Source: Methylococcales symbiont of Iophon sp. n. MRB-2018 | Lineage (GTDB): Bacteria > Pseudomonadota > Gammaproteobacteria > Methylococcales > Methylomonadaceae | NCBI GenBank assembly: GCA_003666325.1 | Contig: QPIL01000111.1 | Coordinates: forward strand, 1-49,074 | DNA length: 49,074 nt | Direction: 5' to 3' | Shown: positions 16,004 to 24,087 of the stretch, one piece after another | Layout of the letters: each line of letters begins with the position of its first letter | Position numbering within the stretch: position 1 is the first letter of the stretch | Notes under the pieces: model-generated | The model's input: only the letters and a program-made list of their open reading frames with translations | The model's database searches: none | What the model was told of the DNA's origin: nothing | Position numbers and translations under genes: made by a program

Positions 16004-16352
16004 TTAGGAAAAGAGCAACAGCCCGTCTTTATTTGCAGCTGTAACAGTATCCATTAAATCAAAGTCTCTGGAGATAAGGTGCTTTTCACGCCACTTGTTT
16101 CCATTAACACCCAAAACGATGCTAATAATGATTGAAGTAATGTTAATAAGAGCCCTCCATACTCTCACTTTCACCAGATAAAGCAGATGTAATACCTAAA
16201 ATGAAAAAAGCTATGAGCAAACTACTGCCAAGTACCCACATTTTTGCGAACATTGTCCAGAAAAAGCCAAAGAAAAAGGCAGGCCAACACCAACCTTGTT
16301 TAATAGCTTAAGTTTCTCTTGTTGGATGTTTGAAAACTGTAAATTGTTTCAC
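16004..16352 (-). pseudogene. Decayed DUF2628 membrane protein gene
   Basis: A GTG at 16352 with GAGGAG five bases upstream opens V-K-Q-F-T-V-F-K-H-P-T-R-E-T, then an in-frame TAA (16310-16308). The same frame continues A-I-K-Q-G-W-C-W-P-A-F-F-F-G-F-F-W-T-M and a hydrophobic segment to TAA at 16143-16145. After a frameshift near 16145-16170 another frame gives I-I-I-S-I-V-L-G-V-N-G-N-K-W-R-E-K and F-D-L-M-D-T-V-T-A-A-N-K-D-G, ending at 16004. The three pieces in order match a DUF2628 protein of about 115 residues (KxGWxWPAFFFG near the start; GN.WR...L..R.F...DTV.A.N at the end). One nonsense change and one frameshift make it a pseudogene. Confidence 0.75.
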
Positions 16353-16384
16353 ATTTTCTCCTCAATATAATATGTGTTTTTAAA

Positions 16385-16482
16385 GCCTAACGCCAGCTTC
16401 AGATGACGTAAAAAGTGGCACACTTTTTTGCTTCGCAAAAAAAATGACGCTTATGGTAGTCCGCTGGAAGCTATTGTTAGAA
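16385..16482 (-). other. attC-like integron recombination site 2
   Basis: On the minus strand it starts TTCTAAC (16482-16476) and ends GTTAGGC (16391-16385), complementary outer cores. Inner CCAGC/GCTGG arms pair, and a terminal hairpin AAAAAGTG...CACTTTTT lies between them. The outer part AGCTTCCAGCGGAC is nearly identical to that of site 3. It separates the vapBC-like cassette from the DUF2628/brnTA segment. Confidence 0.72.
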
Positions 16483-16529
16483 CCATTTGCTAAGCGAATT
16501 AAAATTCACCTCGAAAAACAATAAAAGCT

Positions 16530-16952
16530 TCAATGCCTTTCAAAACTATCAGGATGAATAAGTTTAACATAAGGGAAATAGGTTTTATACTTTGCTGAAT
16601 CTCTGGTGATTAAATCTAACTTTGATAGAGATGCATGTGCCCCTATAAAAAAATTTGGTAATGGTGAGTTTTTTGTTACTTTGTTTTTTCTGTATTTTAA
16701 AAATACCTTTCCTGTTAGAAAAAGTGCCTCACGTGGCATTTCTAATACTTTAATATCAAGTGCAGAAATAGCCTTTTCAACTTCCTCGATATTGGTAAAA
16801 CCAATTGATATTTCTGTATAAATAATTGAATTAATATATAAAGTATTAGTTTGGCTATATCTATCAAGTATGCTTTCTGACCAATCACCCCAAGTAGGGT
16901 CATCCGTAAATAAGTCTAGAAGTATGCATGAATCAATCAAAACACCATTCAT
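16530..16952 (-). CDS. vapC: VapC-like PIN-domain toxin (cassette gene)
   Basis: 140 residues with the PIN layout: V-L-I-D-S-C-I-L-L-D near the N-terminus (first acidic pair), Y-T-E-I-S (second acid) near 46-50, L-P-N-F-F-I-G-A-H-A near 103-112, and I-T-R-D near 119-122. It would be a ribonuclease inhibited by the partner antitoxin. The third catalytic position, normally Asp in LPDFxIGAHA, is Asn here, which may lower activity. The start overlaps the antitoxin stop by one base (TAATG). The attC-like site lies 48 bp downstream of the stop. Confidence 0.85.
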   Translation of the reverse strand: MNGVLIDSCILLDLFTDDPTWGDWSESILDRYSQTNTLYINSIIYTEISIGFTNIEEVEKAISALDIKVLEMPREALFLTGKVFLKYRKNKVTKNSPLPNFFIGAHASLSKLDLITRDSAKYKTYFPYVKLIHPDSFERH

Positions 16953-17173
16953 TATGATTCTCTTGTCAGACTCATAATTTCGTCAGTTGACATATTTGCT
17001 GTAGCAATTCCTCGAAGTTTTTTGAATTTACCTTTTATCTCTGGTTTATCAATTTTAACGATATAGAACCTTCCTTTATCTTCTTTAAAGTCTATTTCCG
17101 TTTCGGGTATGATTCCTAAAACCTCTCTTATATTTCTGGGTATAGTGACTTGTCCTTTTGTAGTTACTCGCAT
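16952..17173 (-). CDS. vapB: AbrB/MazE-type antitoxin of the VapC toxin
   Basis: 73 residues from M-R-V-T-T-K-G-Q-V-T-I-P-R-N-I-R-E-V-L-G, the swapped-hairpin AbrB DNA-binding fold, followed by a tail (L-R-G-I-A-T-A-N-M-S-T-D-E-I-M-S-L-T-R-E) of the kind that wraps the toxin. I chose the ATG at 17173 (GGAG four bases upstream) over an in-frame start 36 codons earlier, because that extension reads through attC-type sequence. It is the first gene of the cassette and is coupled to vapC by TAATG. Confidence 0.85.
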   Translation of the reverse strand: MRVTTKGQVTIPRNIREVLGIIPETEIDFKEDKGRFYIVKIDKPEIKGKFKKLRGIATANMSTDEIMSLTRES

Positions 17174-17268
17174 AAATGGAACTCCAATAAAAAATGTAAT
17201 ACCATTATAGTATTGCCTATAAGGTTTACAAGCTTTTTCCTCCATTCGTGCTGATACATTTGTTTTTA

Positions 17269-17358
17269 TTCTAACGCCCATAATCAGCGGCAGTTAAAAG
17301 CAGAGTGTAGCAAAACGAAACGCCGCTTTTAACTGTCCGCTGGATGCTTTTGTTAGCT
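17269..17358 (-). other. attC-like integron recombination site 3
   Basis: The strongest of the three sites. On the minus strand it runs from AGCTAAC (17358-17352) to GTTAGAA (17275-17269). Inside, GCGGCAGTTAAAAGC pairs with GCTTTTAACTGTCCGC with one extra unpaired base, the extrahelical base expected of attC stems. The central loop contains AACGAAACGCC. The sequence style (TAACAAAAGCATCCAGCGGAC ... GCCGCTGATTATGGGCGTTAG) is that of chromosomal integron sites. The stop of the upstream gene (17353-17355) lies in the core. Confidence 0.8.
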
Positions 17359-17703
17359 ATTTAGTATGCCGAGTTTAATTAATTCTTTTTTAAGTTTAAT
17401 AGGTGTCTGGTATTTTATAGTCAACGTATTTGAAAGAGCTGGACTCTTAAAATTTACCTCTTTATCATCAATATACACCGATTTTTTAAACATACCTGAA
17501 TTCTTTATTTTTATAAAATCAAACAATATTTCTGACTTCCTAGTACCTAGTCTATCCGAAAAGTAACTTGCAACGAACATTGAACGAAATTCACTATCAA
17601 TATAACCACTAAAATGGGGTAGGCTGTCGGACACTATATAGAGGTTACTATTGATTAACAGCCTGTCAAGAATCTCTAAAATGGCTTCAATGAGTGTTGT
17701 CAT
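17353..17703 (-). CDS. Small cassette-encoded protein, function unknown
   Basis: 116 residues from the ATG at 17703 (M-T-T-L-I-E-A-I-L-E-I-L). An upstream in-frame TTG at 17718 is possible. No family is recognised. It is soluble-looking, with segments Y-I-V-S-D-S-L-P-H-F-S-G-Y-I, a basic middle (S-D-R-L-G-T-R-K-S-E) and a Lys-rich C-terminus (P-I-K-L-K-K-E-L-I-K-L-G-I). Its TAA is inside attC-like site 3, as expected for a gene cassette. It starts 20 bp after the stop of the next small gene upstream, so the pair may be a two-gene cassette. Confidence 0.6.
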   Translation of the reverse strand: MTTLIEAILEILDRLLINSNLYIVSDSLPHFSGYIDSEFRSMFVASYFSDRLGTRKSEILFDFIKIKNSGMFKKSVYIDDKEVNFKSPALSNTLTIKYQTPIKLKKELIKLGILNS

Positions 17704-17722
17704 AATCAATCCAAACAAAAAC

Positions 17723-17908
17723 TCAGAAATAAGTAAACTGGAACGATACCGGTGTTTTTACATCAGCTTGTTGTCCGAAATAGGTTAGTATTGTCAACAC
17801 TTCTGATGCATAAAGTCCTGTTAATTGTTGACCAACATACTCTATTGTATTGATGCTCTTATTAAGCTCTAAATTCAAAATTTTTAAATTAAAGTAGCCT
17901 GCCCCCAT
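17723..17908 (-). CDS. Small hypothetical protein at the array boundary
   Basis: 61 residues, M-G-A-G-Y-F-N-L-K-I ... F-Q-F-T-Y-F. No family is recognised, and there are no membrane segments or signal peptide. The ATG is only about 5 bp from heptamer tract T5, and no clear ribosome binding site is seen, so this may be a truncated or fortuitous frame. If real, it would be the first gene of the most upstream cassette. Confidence 0.35.
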   Translation of the reverse strand: MGAGYFNLKILNLELNKSINTIEYVGQQLTGLYASEVLTILTYFGQQADVKTPVSFQFTYF

Positions 17909-17911
17909 TAT

Positions 17912-17935
17912 TTCTTTAGTCCTGAGTCTTTAATC
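17912..17935 (-). repeat. Short heptamer tract T5 after fxsA
   Basis: On the minus strand the sequence after the fxsA stop reads TTAAAGACTCAGGACTAAAG, about three heptamer units. It forms the junction between the conserved fxsA region and the cassette array. Confidence 0.75.
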
Positions 17936-18380
17936 ATTCATCTTTTTTAAACTCACCTTCTATCACATTACCCTCTGGTTGCTGTGGAGGTTGTTGAAAA
18001 GGTGATCCAGCCTGCATATTAATCAATTGTTTCTCAATCACGTAGCGGGCAAGCCTTCTGCGTGCTTGCGGTATTAGGCAGGCAAAACCCATTGCATCAG
18101 TCACAAAACCGGGGGTTAATAGTAATGCACCGCCAACCAATAAAATAGGGCCTTCAATCATTTCATAAGCAGGAATTTCACCTTTTGCTAAGTTAGCCTG
18201 AAACCGTTGCAAGGTAGAAAATCCCTGATGCCTTAACAACCATGCGCCTAAAACCGCAGTAAAAACTACTAATAATACGGTCGGAAACACACCGACAATA
18301 CTGCCCAATTGCAACAATAAATATATTTCTACAAAAGGAACGATTAAAAAAGACAAAAAAATTATTTGAACTGCTTTCAT
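17934..18380 (-). CDS. fxsA: FxsA family inner-membrane protein
   Basis: 148 residues. Residues 1-100 hold the FxsA domain: V-P-F-V-E-I-Y-L-L-L-Q-L-G near 14-26, a second hydrophobic helix (V-F-P-T-V-L-L-V-V-F-T-A-V-L-G), and L-L-L-T-P-G-F-V-T-D-A-M-G near 86-98, then a cytoplasmic Gln/Pro-rich tail. In E. coli FxsA is linked to exclusion of phage T7 by F plasmids; its normal role is unknown. It is divergent from cutA, with the two starts about 40-70 bp apart. Confidence 0.9.
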   Translation of the reverse strand: MKAVQIIFLSFLIVPFVEIYLLLQLGSIVGVFPTVLLVVFTAVLGAWLLRHQGFSTLQRFQANLAKGEIPAYEMIEGPILLVGGALLLTPGFVTDAMGFACLIPQARRRLARYVIEKQLINMQAGSPFQQPPQQPEGNVIEGEFKKDE

Positions 18381-18420
18381 TTTAACCTCTGGCTATCATA
18401 CTGAATTGATTTCTAGGATA

Positions 18421-18768
18421 ATGGACATTTTAAATCAATTTACCCGAGTAATGTATCAAATAATTCTTTGTACATGCCCTGAGCAAAAAACAGCAAAAGA
18501 TATTGCCGAACAATTGATAAGCGGTCAATTAGCCGCCTGCGTTAATATTGTCCCTGGTATAAGCTCTATCTATCAATGGCAGGGTAAAATAGAATGTTCA
18601 CAGGAACATTTGCTTATTATTAAATCTCATTCTAGCAAATATCAAAATATAGAGAATAAAATCAAACAGATACATCCTTATGAACTTCCCGAAATTATCG
18701 CCGTCCCTATTGAGCTTGGGCTTCCTGAATACCTACAATGGATAGATACATGCCTTTTTACAAAATAA
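18421..18768 (+). CDS. cutA: CutA1 divalent-cation tolerance protein
   Basis: The domain begins Y-Q-I-I-L-C-T-C-P near residue 12 and shows G-Q-L-A-A-C-V-N-I-V-P-G, S-I-Y-Q-W-Q-G-K-I, H-P-Y-E-L-P-E-I-I-A-V-P and Y-L-Q-W-I, all typical of CutA1, a small trimeric copper-binding protein. 115 residues from the ATG at 18421; an internal ATG at 18451 is equally plausible, and a TTG at 18406 less so. Overlap with the following dsbD start, and the same order in many gammaproteobacteria, suggest one operon for metal and thiol homeostasis. Confidence 0.9.
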   Translation: MDILNQFTRVMYQIILCTCPEQKTAKDIAEQLISGQLAACVNIVPGISSIYQWQGKIECSQEHLLIIKSHSSKYQNIENKIKQIHPYELPEIIAVPIELGLPEYLQWIDTCLFTK

Positions 18769-21002
18769 TTTTCTTTGCTTTTTTTATTGTTCTATCACAA
18801 CAAATTCAAGCCATAGGTACTACTGAATTATTACCTGTAGAACAAGCTTACACTGTTTCTGCTAAGGCTATAAATGCTAATCAACTTGAAGTCAGTTGGG
18901 ATATTGCTGAAGGTTATTATTTATATCGTAGCAAAACCCATATTGTTTCAATATCTGAAAATATACAATTAGGTATGTTGGAAATTCCAGCAGGAAAATC
19001 TAAACAGGATGCGTTTTTTGGTGACGTAGAAATATATCGAGAGCAATTAAAAATACGCGCCCCCATTATTAACCACCAGAACTTACATTCATTAGACATT
19101 CTGGTGAGCTATCAAGGCTGTGCTGATATTGGCGTTTGCTACCCTCCGCAACAAAAAACATTTTCTATAAACTTAGCCGCTACAAATTTACCCAAAACAG
19201 TCAACAATATCGAAGCCAATCTGTTTAATAATCTGTCGGCTGAATTTAAAAATTTAAAACGCAATCTTTTTCAAGATGAATTATTACCTGCCGAACAAGC
19301 TTTTCAATTTTTCGCAACGGTTAAAGATGCGCATACTCTTCATCTTAACTGGGTGCTTGCAGAGGGTTATTACTTATATAAAGATAAGATCAAGCTTTCA
19401 CTTAATCAAACAGCAACTGTCCAGCTTGGTGACTTTAGTATTCCACAAGGCAAACCTTATCATGATGAAATCTTTGGTGATGTTCAGATTTTTCATGGTG
19501 AACTCAGTTTTGATGTTCCATTACTAAGAAATTCTCAAATGGCAGAAAGCATTACCTTATTAGCTGAATTTCAGGGTTGTGCTGATCGAGGTGTTTGTTA
19601 TCCACCTATGGAAAAATCCATAGAGCTACAAATCCCATTAATATCTGCTATTTCTATACAAAAAAATTCAACGCCCATAACAAAACAAGCATTATCTGAA
19701 CAAGATAAAATATTTCAATCGCTAAAAAGTGACTCTTTTGCCCTTATCTTACTCAGCTTTTTCGGCTTTGGCTTATTACTAGCTTTTACGCCTTGCATTT
19801 TTCCAATGATCCCAATTTTATCAGGGATTATTGTCGGTCAAGGTGAATCAATCACTGGGCGTAAGGCTTTTTTACTGTCTTTATGCTACGTTATCGCCTC
19901 TGCACTTACTTATACTGTTTTTGGTATACTTGCCGCATTGTTTGGTAGCAACCTGCAAGTTGCTTTTCAGGAACCTTGGATCATTGTGGTTTTTAGTAGC
20001 ATTTTTATTTTGCTTGCCTTTTCTATGTTTGGTTTTTACAACTTAGAATTACCCAAATCACTGCAAGCTCGAATTCATAACAATAGTGACCGACATCGCA
20101 ATGGCTCTTATTTAGGTGCTGCTATCATGGGCGCACTTTCCTCTCTTATTATTGGTCCTTGTGTTGCCGCACCTTTAGCAGGAGCACTTATTTATATAGG
20201 TCAAACAGGGGATGTTGTTTTAGGAGGTAGTGCATTATTCCTCATGGGTTTAGGCATGGGGATACCTTTATTGATATTAGGTGCATCTGTAGGAAAATTA
20301 TTACCCAAGGCAGGACATTGGTTAAATTATACCAAAGCTATCTTTGGCGTTTTAATGCTGGCTGTTGCAGTCTGGATGTTGGATAGAATACTCCCTACTT
20401 CCATTACCATGCTGTTAAGCGCTACTTTACTTATTATTCCAGCCATCTATTTACGGGCACTTGAGCCATTATCGGAATGCTGTTCAGGTTGGAATAAGTT
20501 ATGGAAAGGCACAGGTATTTTGATGCTGATATACGGGATTTTATTATTGATTGGTTTAAGCATGGGTAACACCCATCTTTTACAGCCCTTAAAAGGGTTA
20601 GCAAATAACATCAGTCAGCAACAAAAAGAGGGTATTCATTTTGCTAGAATTGATTCCATTGCAGAATTAGAACAAGTACTTGAACTGGCTAGCATTAACA
20701 AACAATGGGTGATGTTAGATTTCTATGCAGACTGGTGTATTTCTTGTAAAGAAATGGAAGCATTTACATTTACAGATGCTAGGGTAAAACAAGCACTGTC
20801 CAATTTTATATTGATTCAGGCAGATGTTACCAAAAATTCGGCAGACGATAAGGCGCTGTTAAAACGATTTAATCTGTTTGGTCCTCCTGCTATTATTTTT
20901 TTTACAGCAAACAAACAGGAACAAAAAAATGCTAGAGTCATTGGTTATCAAGACAGCGATACTTTTTTATCGGGTATAAATCAACTTTTAAGTTATGAAT
21001 AA
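18750..21002 (+). CDS. dsbD: Thiol:disulfide interchange protein DsbD with duplicated alpha domain
   Basis: About 750 residues, longer than the ~570 usual for DsbD. A signal peptide (M-P-F-Y-K-I-I-F-F...I-Q-A) is followed by two DsbD-alpha domains. Each begins L-L-P-[V/A]-E-Q-A, has A-E-G-Y-Y-L-Y and ends in a C-A-D-x-G-V-C-Y-P-P motif (Cys pairs near 128/134 and 281/287, counted from 18738). A membrane part of eight hydrophobic segments with F-T-P-C-I-F-P-M and G-P-C-V-A-A-P follows (about 335-610), then a thioredoxin-like gamma domain with W-C-I-S-C-K near 672. It carries electrons from cytoplasmic thioredoxin to periplasmic partners. I prefer the ATG at 18750, which gives a compact signal peptide; 18738 is an alternative. 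It overlaps cutA by about 20 bp and the next gene by 8 bp. Confidence 0.93.
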   Translation: MPFYKIIFFAFFIVLSQQIQAIGTTELLPVEQAYTVSAKAINANQLEVSWDIAEGYYLYRSKTHIVSISENIQLGMLEIPAGKSKQDAFFGDVEIYREQLKIRAPIINHQNLHSLDILVSYQGCADIGVCYPPQQKTFSINLAATNLPKTVNNIEANLFNNLSAEFKNLKRNLFQDELLPAEQAFQFFATVKDAHTLHLNWVLAEGYYLYKDKIKLSLNQTATVQLGDFSIPQGKPYHDEIFGDVQIFHGELSFDVPLLRNSQMAESITLLAEFQGCADRGVCYPPMEKSIELQIPLISAISIQKNSTPITKQALSEQDKIFQSLKSDSFALILLSFFGFGLLLAFTPCIFPMIPILSGIIVGQGESITGRKAFLLSLCYVIASALTYTVFGILAALFGSNLQVAFQEPWIIVVFSSIFILLAFSMFGFYNLELPKSLQARIHNNSDRHRNGSYLGAAIMGALSSLIIGPCVAAPLAGALIYIGQTGDVVLGGSALFLMGLGMGIPLLILGASVGKLLPKAGHWLNYTKAIFGVLMLAVAVWMLDRILPTSITMLLSATLLIIPAIYLRALEPLSECCSGWNKLWKGTGILMLIYGILLLIGLSMGNTHLLQPLKGLANNISQQQKEGIHFARIDSIAELEQVLELASINKQWVMLDFYADWCISCKEMEAFTFTDARVKQALSNFILIQADVTKNSADDKALLKRFNLFGPPAIIFFTANKQEQKNARVIGYQDSDTFLSGINQLLSYE

Positions 21003-21561
21003 TAATAATTTATTGATTATCTTTGCTGCTATTATTTCTCTTTCCGTTGGTATTTTTGTACAACAACATTTTGCTGTAGACGAAACCATCGACCCATTCT
21101 TTCAAGCTAATCCAACACAAGCCAAATCAAGTACGGACAAATTACCTGAATTTAGCATAGCGGATATTAATGGTAAGCAACAAAGCATCTCTCAGTGGGA
21201 TAATAAAATACGCATCATCAATTTTTGGGCCACTTGGTGTCCTCCCTGTTTAAAAGAAATACCCGAATTTATTAAATTACAAAATGCGTTTAGCGATAAA
21301 GAGGTGCAGTTTATCGGTATTGCCGTGGAAGAGGCAGAAAGTGTAAAACAATATCTTGCTGTCAATCCTGTTAACTACCCCATGCTCATTGCTGGCGATG
21401 GAAATGTATCGCTTTTTCGACAACTGGGTAATATTTTTGATACCGTTCCTTTTACCCTAATTGTCGATCAATCTGGAACCATAATTTACCGACAACCTGG
21501 GGAGATTAGTAGTAAAAAAATACGACAACTGATCAAACTACTGCTACAAAATAAGCAATAA
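20995..21561 (+). CDS. TlpA/ResA-like periplasmic thioredoxin
   Basis: 188 residues with one N-terminal membrane anchor (L-L-I-I-F-A-A-I-I-S-L-S-V-G-I-F-V) and a thioredoxin-like domain: L-P-E-F-S-I-A-D-I-N-G-K near 50-61, N-F-W-A-T-W-C-P-P-C-L-K-E-I-P near 77-91 (active CxxC), and cis-proline region D-T-V-P-F-T near 151-156. It is probably a reductant for periplasmic or cytochrome c thiols fed by DsbD, whose gene it overlaps by 8 bp. Confidence 0.9.
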   Translation: MNNNNLLIIFAAIISLSVGIFVQQHFAVDETIDPFFQANPTQAKSSTDKLPEFSIADINGKQQSISQWDNKIRIINFWATWCPPCLKEIPEFIKLQNAFSDKEVQFIGIAVEEAESVKQYLAVNPVNYPMLIAGDGNVSLFRQLGNIFDTVPFTLIVDQSGTIIYRQPGEISSKKIRQLIKLLLQNKQ

Positions 21562-21675
21562 ACAGCACAAAATCACCTTATATTGTCGCTATCTTATGAT
21601 AAATCACATATATCTGGACAAAACGGTGTAAATTAGAGAGAATTGCCATAGCACCCAAAAATGAGATAAAACTTA

Positions 21676-22122
21676 ATGTCAACAATTACCGTTCTTAATG
21701 GACCAAATCTTAATTTACTGGGTGTGCGTGAACCTGATCATTATGGTGACAAAAGCTTAAAAGATATTGAAAAAACTGTTAAAAACAGGGCTGAAAGTTA
21801 CGGACATACGCTGAATTTTTATCAATCCAATGCAGAGCATGAAATTGTCAACAGCATTCATCTTGCTTGCCAAAATCAAGTTGATTTTATCATTATCAAC
21901 CCTGCTGCTTTTACTCATACCAGCGTGGCTATTCGCGATGCATTACTGGCCACTAAAATCCCCTTTATAGAAGTACATTTATCAAATATTCATGCTCGCG
22001 AATCCTTTAGAACACATTCCTATTTCTCAGACATTGCCATTGGCGTTATCTGTGGACTAGGAGCCAATGGTTACGAATTGGCCTTACAAGCCGCTCATCA
22101 TATTTTATTAGAGAGAAATTAA
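21676..22122 (+). CDS. aroQ: 3-dehydroquinate dehydratase, type II
   Basis: 148 residues. [17 protein letters not shown] carries the catalytic Arg and Tyr. [26 protein letters not shown] (catalytic His) and G-L-G-A-N-G-Y are also standard. It converts 3-dehydroquinate to 3-dehydroshikimate as a dodecamer in the shikimate pathway. It heads aroQ-accB-accC; accB starts on the base after the aroQ stop. The 114-bp upstream region should contain the operon promoter. Confidence 0.96.
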   Translation: MSTITVLNGPNLNLLGVREPDHYGDKSLKDIEKTVKNRAESYGHTLNFYQSNAEHEIVNSIHLACQNQVDFIIINPAAFTHTSVAIRDALLATKIPFIEVHLSNIHARESFRTHSYFSDIAIGVICGLGANGYELALQAAHHILLERN

Positions 22123-22572
22123 ATGATGGATATTAGAAAAATAAAAAAATTAATCGAAATAATTGAAGAATCTGACATTGCAGAAATTGAAATAACGGAA
22201 GCAGAAGGTTCTGTCCGTATTAATCGCTATTCCTCAGCAGTTGCACCAATGCCAGCAGTCGCTCATACCGCGCCTATTGCTACATCACCTATAGCTGAAA
22301 CGCCTGTGGCGCCCACACCTACAGTAGCCACACTTAGTGGTCATCCTGTTAAATCACCTATGGTAGGCACTTTTTATCGCTCAGCCTCTCCAGGTTCACC
22401 TGCTTTTGTAGATGTCGGTCAATCAGTCAGTGAAGGCGAAACGCTGTGTATTATTGAAGCAATGAAAATCCTCAACCAAATAGAAGCCGATAAAAGCGGA
22501 ACTATTAAACAAATATTGGTGGAAAACGCTGAACCTGTCGAATATGACCAACCTTTATTCATCATTGAATAA
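22123..22572 (+). CDS. accB: Biotin carboxyl carrier protein of acetyl-CoA carboxylase
   Basis: 149 residues. The N-terminus is [19 protein letters not shown] Pro/Ala-rich linker (about 45-75) and a biotinyl domain with [10 protein letters not shown] and E-A-M-K-I-L-N (biotinylated Lys near 115) follow. It carries carboxybiotin between AccC and AccAD for malonyl-CoA synthesis. Two ATGs in tandem (22123 and 22126) are possible starts. It abuts aroQ and is 20 bp from accC. Confidence 0.96.
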   Translation: MMDIRKIKKLIEIIEESDIAEIEITEAEGSVRINRYSSAVAPMPAVAHTAPIATSPIAETPVAPTPTVATLSGHPVKSPMVGTFYRSASPGSPAFVDVGQSVSEGETLCIIEAMKILNQIEADKSGTIKQILVENAEPVEYDQPLFIIE

Positions 22573-22592
22573 CCTATAGAGCAGATAAATAT

Positions 22593-23936
22593 ATGTTCGA
22601 TAAAATTGTAATTGCTAACCGTGGAGAAATTGCTCTGCGGATTCTTCGTGCTTGTCGCGAATTAGGAATAAAAACCGTTGCCGTTCATTCTGATGTTGAC
22701 CGGAATTTAAAACATGTTCGGCTTGCAGATGAAGCCGTTTGCATAGGCCCTGCCTCTTCAGCAGAAAGTTACTTAAATATACCTGCCATTATCAGTGCTG
22801 CCGAAGTGACTGATGCTGAAGCGATACACCCTGGTTATGGATTTCTCTCTGAAAATGCTGATTTTTCTGAAAAAGTGAGTCTCAGTGGTTTTACCTTTAT
22901 TGGCCCAAGTGCTGATACTATCCGCATGATGGGCGATAAAATTGCGGCTAAAAAATCCATGATTGCTGCCGGCATCCCTTGTGTTCCAGGTAATGGAACA
23001 CCATTAACTGATGATGCCAATGCTAATATAAAAATGGCTCAAAGTATTGCTTACCCGGTTATTATCAAAGCCTCTGGTGGTGGTGGTGGTCGTGGTATGC
23101 GTGTTGTTCATACAGAAGCGGCATTAATGAATGCCATATCGCTTACAAGAGCTGAAGCGGGTGCGGCATTCGGAAACGACACCTTATATATGGAAAAATT
23201 TCTGGAAGATCCTCGCCATATTGAATTCCAGATATTAGCTGATAGCCATGGTAATGCTATTCATTTAGGGGAGCGAGACTGTTCGATGCAGCGTCGCCAC
23301 CAAAAAGTCGTTGAAGAAGCCCCTGCACCTGGCTTGACTGAAGAACAACGCAAGCAAATGGGAGAAAAATGCACCAAAGCTTGCATAGATATTGGTTATT
23401 TAGGCGCAGGTACTTTTGAGTTTTTATTTGAAAACGAAGAGTTCTTTTTTATAGAGATGAATACCCGCGTACAGGTAGAGCACCCTGTCACAGAAATGAT
23501 CACAGGTTTTGACATTGTTAAAGAGCAATTACGCATTGCAGCGGGCGAACCATTATCAAAAACTCAGGATCAAATCACTTTCTCTGGACATGCTATAGAA
23601 TGCCGATTAAATGCTGAAGATGCTAAAACCTTTATGCCATGTCCTGGCACCATTGAGCAGTTTCATATGCCTGGTGGTCCAGGTATTCGCTGTGAAACAC
23701 ATATTTACAATGGTTATAAAGTACCGCCTTATTATGATTCTATGATCGGCAAATTAATTGCTCATGGTGATAATAGGGATAGTGCTATTGCTCGTATGAA
23801 AACAGCGTTAAGCGAAATGGTTATTGAAGGTATAAAAACCAATATTCAATTACAAATTGATATTATGGCGGACAGTGCCTTTGCATCTGGCGGTCAGAAT
23901 ATTCATTATTTGGAAAAGAAACTGGGGCTTTCTTAG
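22593..23936 (+). CDS. accC: Biotin carboxylase subunit of acetyl-CoA carboxylase
   Basis: 447 residues, standard length. [28 protein letters not shown], the ATP-grasp glycine loop [21 protein letters not shown], and [14 protein letters not shown] identify it. It carboxylates the biotin on AccB with ATP and bicarbonate. Last gene of aroQ-accBC. Confidence 0.97.
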   Translation: MFDKIVIANRGEIALRILRACRELGIKTVAVHSDVDRNLKHVRLADEAVCIGPASSAESYLNIPAIISAAEVTDAEAIHPGYGFLSENADFSEKVSLSGFTFIGPSADTIRMMGDKIAAKKSMIAAGIPCVPGNGTPLTDDANANIKMAQSIAYPVIIKASGGGGGRGMRVVHTEAALMNAISLTRAEAGAAFGNDTLYMEKFLEDPRHIEFQILADSHGNAIHLGERDCSMQRRHQKVVEEAPAPGLTEEQRKQMGEKCTKACIDIGYLGAGTFEFLFENEEFFFIEMNTRVQVEHPVTEMITGFDIVKEQLRIAAGEPLSKTQDQITFSGHAIECRLNAEDAKTFMPCPGTIEQFHMPGGPGIRCETHIYNGYKVPPYYDSMIGKLIAHGDNRDSAIARMKTALSEMVIEGIKTNIQLQIDIMADSAFASGGQNIHYLEKKLGLS

Positions 23937-24087
23937 TCTTTAGCTGAATCTGTGATTTCACTACGGTACAGGATGCCAAGTTATTGAAGTCACGGATTTA
24001 GGCTTTATTCATCCGCTCAAAGGGTAGAAGAAAAGTTATTATTTTATAGTTTAATAATTTCACCCAAACTACATTTTTCTTATTTTC

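Noticed and set aside
17174..17281. N-terminal extension of the vapB frame to 17281
   Set aside because: The extension reads through the end of attC-like site 3 and lies before a better start with GGAG.
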